DNA from: an uncultured Collinsella sp.
GTDB taxonomy: Bacteria; Actinomycetota; Coriobacteriia; Coriobacteriales; Coriobacteriaceae
Length of the DNA: 21,802 nt
NCBI GenBank assembly: GCA_900549215.1
Contig: URNJ01000009.1
Coordinates: 1 to 21,802, forward strand
Direction: 5' to 3'
Every line of letters begins with the position of its first letter. Position 1 is the first letter of the stretch. A program made the translations under genes and the position numbers. Below the pieces are notes generated by a model that saw nothing but the letters and a program-made list of their open reading frames with translations, did no database searches and was not told the origin of the DNA. Positions 1-6,408 of the stretch are shown piece after piece.

Positions 1-20
1 CGGCTTGAATCCCAGGCAGG

Positions 21-2786
21 TTACTCGGCGCTTTTGAGGGCGCCGACCATGTCGATCTTGTTGAGGGTACGATTGGTGGCGAGGTTGACGATAAACGTAA
101 AGCCAAAGGAAAGCACCACAGCAAGCACGTAGCTTAGCGGCTCGACCTCGACGTCAAAGTACAGCGACGGCATCTGCAAAATGTAGGTAAAGCTCTCGGC
201 CAGCAAGCCGCCCAGCGGCACGCCCAACGCGGCGCCAATCGCCGTGAGGATCAACGTCTCTTTGTTGACGTAGTGGTGCACCTCGCCACGGCGGAAGCCC
301 AGCACCTTGATGGTCGCCAGCTCGCGCTCGCGCTCCGAAATATTCGTATTAGACAGCGTAAACACCACCACAAACGACAGGCACGCCGCCATAAAGGTCA
401 CGAGCACCACGACAGAATTGATAATCGTAAAGTTCGCCTCGTAGTTCTGCCAATGTTCGGCCGTGCTCGAGATGGTGAGCCAACCGTCGCTCTTAATCTT
501 CTTGCTAAACGCAATCTGGTCAGAAGATGAGCCCTTAAGCAGCACAAAGACGCCGTTAAGGCGCACGCTTCGACCGAACGCGCGCTCATAGGTGCCCTGC
601 GTCATATAAAGCGTATTGCCCAGATAGTTGAGCGAGATGTCGCTAACCTTGACCTTAGCGACGTTGAGTGACGAATCCTGGACGTGCGCCGTGTCGCCCG
701 GCTTGATTCCCAGCACCAGCTGCGAACTCTTGCTTAAATACACGTCCCCGTCACGCAGGGCGAGCGGTTCTTTGGACTCATCCTCCAGGCGCACGTAATC
801 GCCCAAGTCACCCGTGCGGTCGTCGGGAATCACGATGAGCTGCACGGTCTCGCTCTTGCCGCCAAACGTAAAGGTAACGTTGTCGGTCATAATCGGCAGG
901 GTCGAGGTTACGGTCACGTTGGAATCATTGGCCGCGCTGCGCTCATCCAATGCCGCGCACGTCTGCGAAAAATCGTCGGGATTGGCGACCGCCAACAGGT
1001 CGTAGCGCGTGATATGCCCGTACTGTTTGGGCGAAAGCGCCACCGACGTGTCACGGATACCCATACCGCAGATCACGAGCGCCGTGCAGCCGGCAATACC
1101 GAAGATGGTCATAAAGGCGCGCTTTTTGTAGCGGAACAGGTTACGCGCCGCCACCTTGTTCAAAAAGCCCATGCGGCACCAGATAAAGCCGATGCGCTCG
1201 AGCAGAATGCGCGAGCCGGCGCGCGGAGCCTTGGGGCGCATGAGCGAGGCAGGGGTCTCGTCCATCTCGTGGCGGCAGGCGACAATCGTGGCGCCCACCA
1301 CGCCCACGGCAAACAGCGCCACCGACACAATCGACGACACGATGTCGTACGAAAGCAGCATCTGGGGCAGCGAATACATGTCGTCGAACACCGTAAACAA
1401 GAACAGCGGCAGGCCCACAAAGCCGATGATATTGCCGAGCACGCCACCGATCAGACACGCCCACAGCGCGTAGTCCACGTATTTGGACAGGATGCGCCCG
1501 CGCGAATAACCGAGCGCCTTATACAGGCCGATGAGCGTGCGCTCCTCCTCGACCATACGCGTAGCGGTGGTAAGGCTAATGAGCACGGCGACGATAAAGA
1601 AGATGAACGGGAACACCGTGGCGATGGCCTCGATCGAAGAGCTATCGCTCTCCACGCTCGAGTAGCTTGCGATATTGCCGCGGTCCTGGATGTACCAGGT
1701 GCATTCACCAAGGTCAGAGAGCTCGGCGCGGGCATCGGCAAACTGCTGGTCGGCGGCGGCACGGCGCTGGTCCAGGTCGGCTTGCGCCTGCGCACGCTCG
1801 TCGCTGCCCTCGGCCATGCGATTGATGTTGTCCTGCTCAATCCCAAAGAGCATATTCGCCTGGCGCTCGGCCGCATCCAAGCTTGCCGGCGTGTCGACCG
1901 TCAGTTCCTGAGCGCGCGCTTTCTCACGCTCCTCGCGGATCTTCTCGATATTGCTCTTGACCTCATTGATCTTTGCCGCGTAGGAATCCGAATAGGAGTT
2001 GAGGCTCTTGGCTCCCTCGACGATCACGTGGACCGCGGAGTAGGAAGAAGATGTCGCGGCGTCCTCGCTCACATAGAACTTATAGTCCGCCGCCGAAGCA
2101 GCGCGAAAGGCGTTGACTGTCGAGTCAGAACTTACATCAGTGGGGTCGAGGACCTCGGCCGTAATGGTGTAATCGCCCGCGGCAAACTGGTCCTTGGCGC
2201 TTTGATTGGACGAGCTCGCGTCATTGGCGGCAAAACTCACCGTATCGCCGATTTTCTTGCCCGATGCCTTCAGGAACTTCGAAGTCACCGCGACTTCATC
2301 GGCGCTCTCGGGCAAATCGCCGTTCACGAGCACCGGCTGATCGATGTTCTCCTTGGAGAGACTTTGCACGACCACGCGCTCGCGCGTTGTGCCCACGGCG
2401 GTGTAGGCGGTCTCGGTGTAGATGCCCTCGGCCGTCTCGACACCATCGACCTCTTGGATGGCGGCGAGATCATCGTCGGTCAGGCCATAGGTCGACTGGA
2501 CGTTGATATCGTAGACATTCTGCTGGTCAAAGTAGGCGTCGACCGAATCGCACAGATCCTCGCAGCCCGCCTTAAGGCCGCACATCACACTCACGCCGAG
2601 CGCGGTGATGACCACAATGGACAGGAAGCGCTTAAGGCTGCCTCGGATTGTGCGGTAGATGCCACGGCGAAAAACCGTCGGCACCATATCATTTGAGCTT
2701 TGAGCGGTACGGTAGGTCGTAAACTCCCAGTCGCGCTCCGCGTGCTTAGCATCGCCGGTTTGGCTGTTTTGGCGGTCTTGGTCCAT
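21..2786 (-). CDS. ABC transporter permease, double FtsX/MacB-type
   Basis: Membrane subunit of an ABC exporter of the FtsX/MacB/LolE class, about 920 residues. One membrane segment lies near residues 55-73. It is followed by a large extracytoplasmic region with a charged, Ala/Glu/Arg-rich coiled coil near residues 265-365, then an FtsX domain of several helices starting near residue 385 with the typical cytoplasmic loop EERTLIGLYKALGYSRG. A linker and a second helix near residue 560 lead to a second extracytoplasmic domain and a second FtsX domain with ERERELATIKVLGFRRGEV. This duplicated layout is usual for two-component peptide/lipid exporters of Gram-positive bacteria. The gene is coupled to the ATPase upstream: a GTG at 2798 overlaps the ATPase stop as GTGGTAG, and the ATG at 2786 follows five bases after it. 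Neither start has a clear Shine-Dalgarno; I prefer the ATG. Substrate unknown. Confidence 0.9.
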   Translation of the reverse strand: MDQDRQNSQTGDAKHAERDWEFTTYRTAQSSNDMVPTVFRRGIYRTIRGSLKRFLSIVVITALGVSVMCGLKAGCEDLCDSVDAYFDQQNVYDINVQSTYGLTDDDLAAIQEVDGVETAEGIYTETAYTAVGTTRERVVVQSLSKENIDQPVLVNGDLPESADEVAVTSKFLKASGKKIGDTVSFAANDASSSNQSAKDQFAAGDYTITAEVLDPTDVSSDSTVNAFRAASAADYKFYVSEDAATSSSYSAVHVIVEGAKSLNSYSDSYAAKINEVKSNIEKIREEREKARAQELTVDTPASLDAAERQANMLFGIEQDNINRMAEGSDERAQAQADLDQRRAAADQQFADARAELSDLGECTWYIQDRGNIASYSSVESDSSSIEAIATVFPFIFFIVAVLISLTTATRMVEEERTLIGLYKALGYSRGRILSKYVDYALWACLIGGVLGNIIGFVGLPLFLFTVFDDMYSLPQMLLSYDIVSSIVSVALFAVGVVGATIVACRHEMDETPASLMRPKAPRAGSRILLERIGFIWCRMGFLNKVAARNLFRYKKRAFMTIFGIAGCTALVICGMGIRDTSVALSPKQYGHITRYDLLAVANPDDFSQTCAALDERSAANDSNVTVTSTLPIMTDNVTFTFGGKSETVQLIVIPDDRTGDLGDYVRLEDESKEPLALRDGDVYLSKSSQLVLGIKPGDTAHVQDSSLNVAKVKVSDISLNYLGNTLYMTQGTYERAFGRSVRLNGVFVLLKGSSSDQIAFSKKIKSDGWLTISSTAEHWQNYEANFTIINSVVVLVTFMAACLSFVVVFTLSNTNISERERELATIKVLGFRRGEVHHYVNKETLILTAIGAALGVPLGGLLAESFTYILQMPSLYFDVEVEPLSYVLAVVLSFGFTFIVNLATNRTLNKIDMVGALKSAE

Positions 2787-2791
2787 GGGCG

Positions 2792-3493
2792 CTACCACTC
2801 GATCGTCTCGATAGGCACGGGATTTTGCTGGACCGTTTCACTCTCCACGCGCCCGCTCTTAAAGCGAATCAGGCGATCGGCCATGGGCGCGAGCGCGGAG
2901 TTGTGGGTGATGATAATGACCGTAATGCCCTGTTTGCGGCAGGTGTCCTGCAGCAGTTGCAAGATCTGCTTGCCGGTTTTGTAGTCGAGTGCACCCGTGG
3001 GCTCGTCGCACAAAAGTAGCTTGGGGTTCTTGGCCAGCGCGCGGGCGATGGACACGCGCTGTTGCTCGCCGCCCGAAAGCTGCGCCGGAAAGTTAGCGAG
3101 TCGGTCGCCCAGACCAACCTGACGAAGCGTTTGCTCGGCATCGAGCGAATCGGGGCAGATTTGCGCCGCAAGCTCGACGTTTTCGAGCGCCGTCAGGTTG
3201 GGGACCAGATTGTAGAACTGGAAGACAAAGCCGACGTCGGCGCGGCGGTATTCCACGAGCTGCGCCTCGTTAGCAGCGCTCACGTCGCGCCCGTCCACCG
3301 TTACGGTGCCGGATGTTACCGTGTCCATACCGCCCAGGATGTTGAGCGCCGTGGTCTTGCCGGCACCCGAGGCGCCCAGGATAATGGCGAGCTCACCGCG
3401 CTCAACGGTAAAGCTCGCGCCGTCGAGCGCATGGATACGGGCGTCGCCCTCGCCGTATGCCTTGATGACGTCTTTGAATTCGATATAAGCCAT
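2792..3493 (-). CDS. ABC transporter ATP-binding protein (MacB/LolD type)
   Basis: Nucleotide-binding subunit, 233 residues, the usual length for LolD/MacB-class ATPases. Walker A GASGAGKT is at residues 40-47, a Q-loop lies in VGFVFQFYNLVP, the ABC signature is LSGGEQQRVSIARAL, Walker B with the catalytic Glu is LLLCDEPTGALD, and the H-loop is IIITHNSAL. The FQFYNLVP and DEPTGALD wording is characteristic of the family that drives FtsX-type permeases by mechanotransmission rather than classical channel transport. It is the first gene of a two-gene operon with the permease whose start overlaps its stop. The ATG at 3493 has only a weak GGGAA upstream. No dedicated regulator or kinase sits beside it in the window, so the exported substrate cannot be inferred. 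Confidence 0.93.
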   Translation of the reverse strand: MAYIEFKDVIKAYGEGDARIHALDGASFTVERGELAIILGASGAGKTTALNILGGMDTVTSGTVTVDGRDVSAANEAQLVEYRRADVGFVFQFYNLVPNLTALENVELAAQICPDSLDAEQTLRQVGLGDRLANFPAQLSGGEQQRVSIARALAKNPKLLLCDEPTGALDYKTGKQILQLLQDTCRKQGITVIIITHNSALAPMADRLIRFKSGRVESETVQQNPVPIETIEW

Positions 3494-3542
3494 CGATTAA
3501 TTCCCATCTGGTCGGATAACTCTTTAGTATTACCCATTTCGC

Positions 3543-3577
3543 ACCGACCAAAAAGGGACAGGTTTATTTTGGCGGGT
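3543..3577. repeat. isolated imperfect hairpin
   Basis: Arms ACCGACCAAAA (3543-3553) and TTTTGGCGGGT (3567-3577) pair with one two-base internal mismatch around a 13-base loop. It lies in the gap between the divergent ABC ATPase and GyrI-like genes, so it terminates neither. I infer a dispersed extragenic palindrome, but only one copy is in the window. Confidence 0.4.
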
Positions 3578-3694
3578 TTTATATGGGGAAACGGCAGCTA
3601 TAGATGAGGCGCCGGGGAGGCAGAGAAATCATCGATTGGGTCAGGCCGACCGCCAAACACAACGCACGCATCTCAATCTGTCAGCCAAATCATT

Positions 3695-3708
3695 CGAACA
3701 GCTGTTCG
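3695..3708. promoter_or_regulatory. LexA/SOS-box-like operator
   Basis: CGAACAGCTGTTCG is a perfect 14-base palindrome of the form CGAAC-N4-GTTCG, the LexA box of Gram-positive and actinobacterial SOS systems. It lies 56 bases before the ATG of the GyrI-like gene and immediately upstream of two overlapping -10-like TATGAT hexamers (3713-3718 and 3718-3723), where a repressor would block RNA polymerase. The lexA gene itself is not in this window. Confidence 0.7.
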
Positions 3709-3764
3709 TTTCTATGATATGATTCAGCTATTTAAGCAGGCCAATACGCAGAAAGGCGGCCAAC

Positions 3765-4403
3765 ATGGCGTTCGACTTTAAGAAGGAATGCAAGGAGCTC
3801 TACAGACCTGCGAGCAAGCCGAGTATCGTAACTGTACCGCCTATGAGCTACGTTGCCGTTCGCGGAAAGGGCGACCCAAATACCGAAGGTGGCGAGTATC
3901 AAAACGCCCTGCCGCTACTTTACGGCATCGCCTATACCGTCAAGATGTCGAAAAAAGGCTCAAGGAATATCGAGGGCTATTTCGACTTTGTGGTACCGCC
4001 GCTCGAGGGTTTCTGGTGGCAAGACTCCCCGAGCGGCGACATCGATTATGTACGCAAGGACGATTTCAACTTTATCTCGTGCATCCGCCTGCCCGATTTC
4101 GTCACCCGAGATGACTTTGACTGGGCAGTCGCGGAAGCCACGGCCAAAAAGAAACTGGACTTTTCTGCCGTCGAGTTGCTTAGAGTTGATGAGGGTCTCT
4201 GCGTTCAATGCATGCATACCGGACCCTATGACAGCGAGCCGACAACCGTAGACGCCATGCATGAATACGCGACCGAGCAGGGCTATGTCCCCGACTTCTC
4301 AGACAACCGTTTACATCACGAAATCTATCTCTCCGATCCACGCAAATGTGCGCCGGAGAAACTTAAGACTGTGGTTCGTCATCCTATCAAGCGCGCTGAA
4401 TAG
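3765..4403 (+). CDS. GyrI-like small-molecule-binding domain protein
   Basis: 212 residues resembling the stand-alone GyrI-like (SHS2-fold, COG4832-type) proteins that bind small, often cationic or hydrophobic ligands. Recognisable pieces are the N-terminal FDFKKECKELYRP, the YVAVRGKGDPN strand, the EGYFDFVVPPLEGFWW loop and the late CVQCMHTGPYDSEP stretch with the family's conserved H-x-GPY. There is no DNA-binding domain, signal peptide or membrane segment, so it is a soluble cytoplasmic protein. The ATG at 3765 is preceded by GAAAGG eight bases upstream. It is monocistronic. A LexA-box-like palindrome sits in its promoter, which is notable because the E. coli gyrase inhibitor GyrI (SbmC) is SOS-induced. 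Whether this protein affects gyrase or binds toxic ligands is not shown by sequence. Confidence 0.85.
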   Translation: MAFDFKKECKELYRPASKPSIVTVPPMSYVAVRGKGDPNTEGGEYQNALPLLYGIAYTVKMSKKGSRNIEGYFDFVVPPLEGFWWQDSPSGDIDYVRKDDFNFISCIRLPDFVTRDDFDWAVAEATAKKKLDFSAVELLRVDEGLCVQCMHTGPYDSEPTTVDAMHEYATEQGYVPDFSDNRLHHEIYLSDPRKCAPEKLKTVVRHPIKRAE

Positions 4404-4431
4404 CGTGGAGCGTCATTTCACGCGCTAGGTT
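4401..4431 (+). terminator. weak candidate terminator after GyrI-like gene
   Basis: TAGCGTG at the stop codon can pair with CACGCGCTA (4419-4427) with a two-base bulge, followed by GGTTTT. The stem is short and the T run brief, so this is tentative. Confidence 0.3.
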
Positions 4432-4476
4432 TTAAGCCAGCCAACCAGCCGCCTCCTGGGCCGTCCGGTAATTATC

Positions 4477-4503
4477 TTGACGCGGCCCGTCGCATCTTAT
4501 AAG
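4477..4503 (+). promoter_or_regulatory. candidate sigma-70-type promoter for Abi leader
   Basis: TTGACG (4477-4482) and TATAAG (4498-4503) with a slightly short 15-base spacer. Transcription would start near 4510, just before the interlocking leader pairing. The -35 lies in the loop of a GC-rich inverted repeat (GGGCCG 4458-4463, CGGCCC 4483-4488 at its edge). Confidence 0.4.
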
Positions 4504-4509
4504 TTTGTT

Positions 4510-4573
4510 TTGCTAAAGCTGGAAAGCCTCTCAACGATGCGCAACTCCAGCTCTTTTTCTATCAAGAGGCTTA
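4510..4573 (+). ncRNA. candidate structured leader/ncRNA upstream of abi pseudogene
   Basis: Two perfect complementary pairs interlock in the order A-B-A'-B'. AGCTGGA (4517-4523) pairs with TCCAGCT (4546-4552), which is followed by CTTTTTCT as in an intrinsic terminator. AAGCCTCT (4524-4531) pairs with AGAGGCTT (4565-4572), which contains the Shine-Dalgarno AGAGG of the ATG at 4574. The pairs can form as alternatives or as a pseudoknot. A conserved RNA motif upstream of abiF-type genes is known; assignment to it is inference. Because the downstream gene is broken, the RNA may be a relic or may act alone. Confidence 0.45.
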
Positions 4574-4940
4574 ATGAAATACCAGAAGTCGCGGATATCC
4601 ATCAACGAACAAATAGCACTATTGACAGAAAACAAGGGTCTTAAGTGCTCTGATCAAAGCGAACTCGAGCGAGCTTTGGTCGAAGCCAACCACTACAGAC
4701 TGTCGGCCTACTGATTTCCCTACAAAACCAAATGCAAGTCCGGGATTACCATCTTTCGCGAAGGCACAACATTCGAAACCATCATCTACACGTATGAATT
4801 TGACCGAGCCCTCCGGCAGTTAATGTTTGATGCGGTCGGCAGTGCGGTCGGCAGAATTGAGATCTACCTCAGAAGCAGAATTGCCTATCTTGCCTCTGAG
4901 GAACGCGGGCCTTTCTGTTACCCAGATGTCGCCATAACGA
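4574..4940 (+). pseudogene. Abi_2 family (AbiD/AbiF-like) abortive-infection gene, broken
   Basis: Reading from the ATG at 4574 gives an Abi_2-like N-terminus: MKYQKSRISINEQIALL, then a segment ending ANHYRLSAY, then a TGA at 4712-4714. The same frame continues with FPYK, EGTTFETIIYTYEFDRALRQ, RIEIYLRSRIAY and GPFCYPD, all typical of Abi_2 proteins, which usually have Trp where the TGA stands (LSAYWFPY); TGG to TGA is the simplest explanation. Family members are about 300 residues; here recognisable sequence stops after about 120 and gives way to a ClC-channel fragment in another frame. Abi_2 proteins act in phage abortive infection. This copy cannot make a complete product. AGAGG four bases before the ATG is a plausible ribosome site within the leader structure. 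Confidence 0.75.
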
Positions 4941-5148
4941 GGCTCAACTCGGCATGCCCGTCGAGCTCTGCGCCGCACTGGGCTACGCAGCTGTCTTTGG
5001 CAGCGCCACCAATACGCTGCTCGCACCCATCCTTATTGGCTGCGAAGTCTTCGGCTTTGGCAACTTGCCGATGTTCTTTATTGTCTGCGTCGTGGCTTAC
5101 CTGTTCAACATGGATAAGTCCATCTACGCCCTGCAGAAGCGGGCGTAG
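4915..5148 (+). pseudogene. 3' fragment of ClC-type chloride channel/transporter gene
   Basis: The frame ending at the TAG of 5146-5148 reads RHNEAQLGMPVELCAALGYA, then AVFGSATNTLLAPILIGCEV and a final hydrophobic helix before MDKSIYALQKRA. The GYAAVFGSATNT-(L)APILIGCEVFG segment is the C-terminal membrane core of ClC family anion channels/antiporters. Only about 70 residues of the usual 400 or more remain; the filter helices (GSGIP, GxFxP) are absent. An ATG at 4954 could start a 64-residue product with two helices, but there is no convincing ribosome site, so I treat it as a remnant. Its left edge is the junction with the Abi_2 remnant near 4920-4945. Confidence 0.65.
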
Positions 5149-5170
5149 AAAGATGTCCAAGCAGGTGGTC

Positions 5171-5327
5171 TCAACCGGAAACGGCGTCCCACTCTGAGGC
5201 TGTATTCCGGGGCACGGTTTCCGCTCGGGACGCCATTCGGAAAGCGCATCCCGCTTTAAAACAGAATTCCGGGACGTGGTTTCCGTCTGAGCCTCCATTC
5301 GGAAAGCGTGTCCCGTTCTTTCACGGC
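5171..5327. repeat. 62-bp tandem repeat of alternating inverted arms
   Basis: Units 5204-5265 and 5266-5327 align at a 62-base period, and 5171-5203 matches the second half of a unit. Each unit holds a forward arm (5208-5223 and 5270-5285, CGGGACGTGGTTTCCG in the second) and a reverse-complementary arm (5238-5253 and 5300-5315, CGGAAAGCGTGTCCCG in the second); a further reverse arm is at 5176-5191. Adjacent arms can form imperfect 14-16 bp hairpins. It lies between the ClC remnant and the alkyltransferase gene and is probably a genome-wide extragenic palindrome of this lineage. Confidence 0.75.
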
Positions 5328-5354
5328 ATCTTGGCTATGCAAAGTGCTCGAGCG

Positions 5355-5933
5355 TTACTCCTCGTACGCGCCCTCAAGCCGCAGCAGCCACTCCTTGCGG
5401 TCGAGGCCGCCAGCATATCCGTTGAGCGAACCATCGGCGGCAACCACGCGATGGCACGGCACAATAATCGAAATGGGATTACGCGCGACCGCGGCCCCCA
5501 CGGCACGGGGAGACACAACGGGTGCCTCATTTCCCGGCACACGATGTCGAGCCGCAACGCGCTGAGCGATCTCGCCATACGTAGCGACCTCGCCACGCGG
5601 GATAGAGAGCAGCTCAAACCAAACCTCACGCTGAAATGCCGTGCCAATCATATGCAACGGCGGCGTAAACCGAGGCTCCTGCCCCGCAAAATAAGCATTC
5701 AGCCAAGCCCAGGAACGCTCAAGCACCGAAGACGCCGCACCATTTGCCGGACTCACCGACGACATGCCACCAGCACCAGAAACTGCATCGGCGCCTTCAA
5801 CATGTTCGGGATCTTCTTTGAGAAGCGTGGAGCCAAAGTGCTCCTGTCCCTCAAACCAAAGCCCCGTCAGACCGCGGCCATCAGCGGCAAGCAAGATTTC
5901 GCCCAAAGGCGAGGCAAATGTCGTCGTGACCAC
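5355..5933 (-). CDS. ogt: methylated-DNA--protein-cysteine methyltransferase
   Basis: O6-alkylguanine-DNA alkyltransferase, 192 residues, which moves the alkyl group from O6-alkylguanine to its own cysteine in one suicidal step. The N-terminal Ogt fold begins FASPLGEILLAADGRGL. The C-terminal domain carries FQREVWFELLSIPRGEVATY, the arginine-finger region SPRAVGAAVARNP, and the active site IVPCHRV with Cys160, followed by GYAGGLDRKEWLL. Residues 40-70 are an Ala/Ser/Glu-rich insertion between the two domains, longer than in E. coli Ogt. The start is GTG at 5933, with AAAGGAG six bases before it; no in-frame ATG is better placed. The gene stands alone with repeat-rich DNA on both sides. No Ada-type regulatory domain is attached. 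Confidence 0.93.
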   Translation of the reverse strand: MVTTTFASPLGEILLAADGRGLTGLWFEGQEHFGSTLLKEDPEHVEGADAVSGAGGMSSVSPANGAASSVLERSWAWLNAYFAGQEPRFTPPLHMIGTAFQREVWFELLSIPRGEVATYGEIAQRVAARHRVPGNEAPVVSPRAVGAAVARNPISIIVPCHRVVAADGSLNGYAGGLDRKEWLLRLEGAYEE

Positions 5934-6100
5934 CAGCGGCTCCTTTCAAAACTCCGTAACATAATACCGCGAACTGTGCAGGCAACCCCCGCAGATACGT
6001 CCGGGCGGGCTCGCAATTACTTCAGCGAGGCTGTTTTTCCCAATCAAGCGAAGAAGACGCGGGGCTTCGACGCCGGGGCGGTACCCCCGCGAGCTGAGCT

Positions 6101-6270
6101 CTAATACTTTTCCCGAGAAGTGAACGAGTGAAAACGGGCCCCGAAGCATCTGCACTTTCGAGATGCAATTTCCTGCGGTTTTGCCAGCCAAATCCTGCGG
6201 GTTTGACGTCTAAAAATGTCGATGCTTCGGAGGCCCAAGTATGGCCGTTCACTTCTCGGAAAAGTATTAG
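6101..6270. repeat. 170-bp inverted-repeat element (MITE-like)
   Basis: The ends 6101-6126 and 6246-6270 are reverse complements over 25 bases with one extra C on the left (core ACTTTTCCCGAGAAGTGAAC). A second inner pair, 6136-6150 and 6221-6236, repeats the relationship (GATGCTTCGG-x-GGCCC), and a small hairpin GCATCT/AGATGC lies inside at 6146-6166. Two near copies of TCCTGCGGTTTTG lie in direct orientation near 6171 and 6193. No coding frame explains it. It occupies most of the gap upstream of the alkyltransferase gene; the remaining 5934-6100 holds only that gene's 5' leader. Confidence 0.65.
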
Positions 6271-6291
6271 ACCTCGATTTACATGCCACTC

Positions 6292-6324
6292 AATGTGACA
6301 AAGTGGCTGCTCCTTTGTCACATT
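6292..6324. repeat. 33-bp palindrome, copy 1
   Basis: AATGTGACAAAG, a nine-base loop, then CTTTGTCACATT: a perfect 12-bp stem. The same 33-base element occurs at 12479-12511. Confidence 0.75.
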
Positions 6325-6329
6325 CGATG

Positions 6330-6358
6330 AAAAAGGGCACCGATGTTAGTCGATGCCC
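6330..6358 (-). terminator. intrinsic terminator of the deiminase operon
   Basis: Read on the minus strand, GGGCATCGA, a short loop and TCGGTGCCC form a stem (6335-6358) followed directly by TTTTTC. It lies 50 bases after the stop of the MFS gene at 6409 and closes the three-gene minus-strand operon. Confidence 0.75.
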
Positions 6359-6408
6359 CAAAGCGGCTGCAGGTTAAGCCCTACAGCGTATGTCTAAGAC
6401 GAATCGAA

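Noticed and set aside
1014..2696. 560-residue plus-strand open frame opposite the permease
   Set aside because: It is His/Arg-rich antisense shadow of the FtsX permease created by GC-rich codons; no domain or ribosome site.
4918..5298. 126-residue minus-strand frame across the ClC remnant and the 62-bp repeats
   Set aside because: Its N-terminal half is simply translated repeat DNA and the rest is antisense to the ClC fragment.
5171..5327. possible CRISPR array
   Set aside because: Copies are contiguous at 62 bases, with no unique spacers of constant length, alternating arm orientation, and no cas genes.
5934..6100. riboswitch or T-box in the ogt leader
   Set aside because: Some GC-rich complementarity exists (GGGG...CCCC near 6075-6088) but no known riboswitch core or T-box sequence could be seen.
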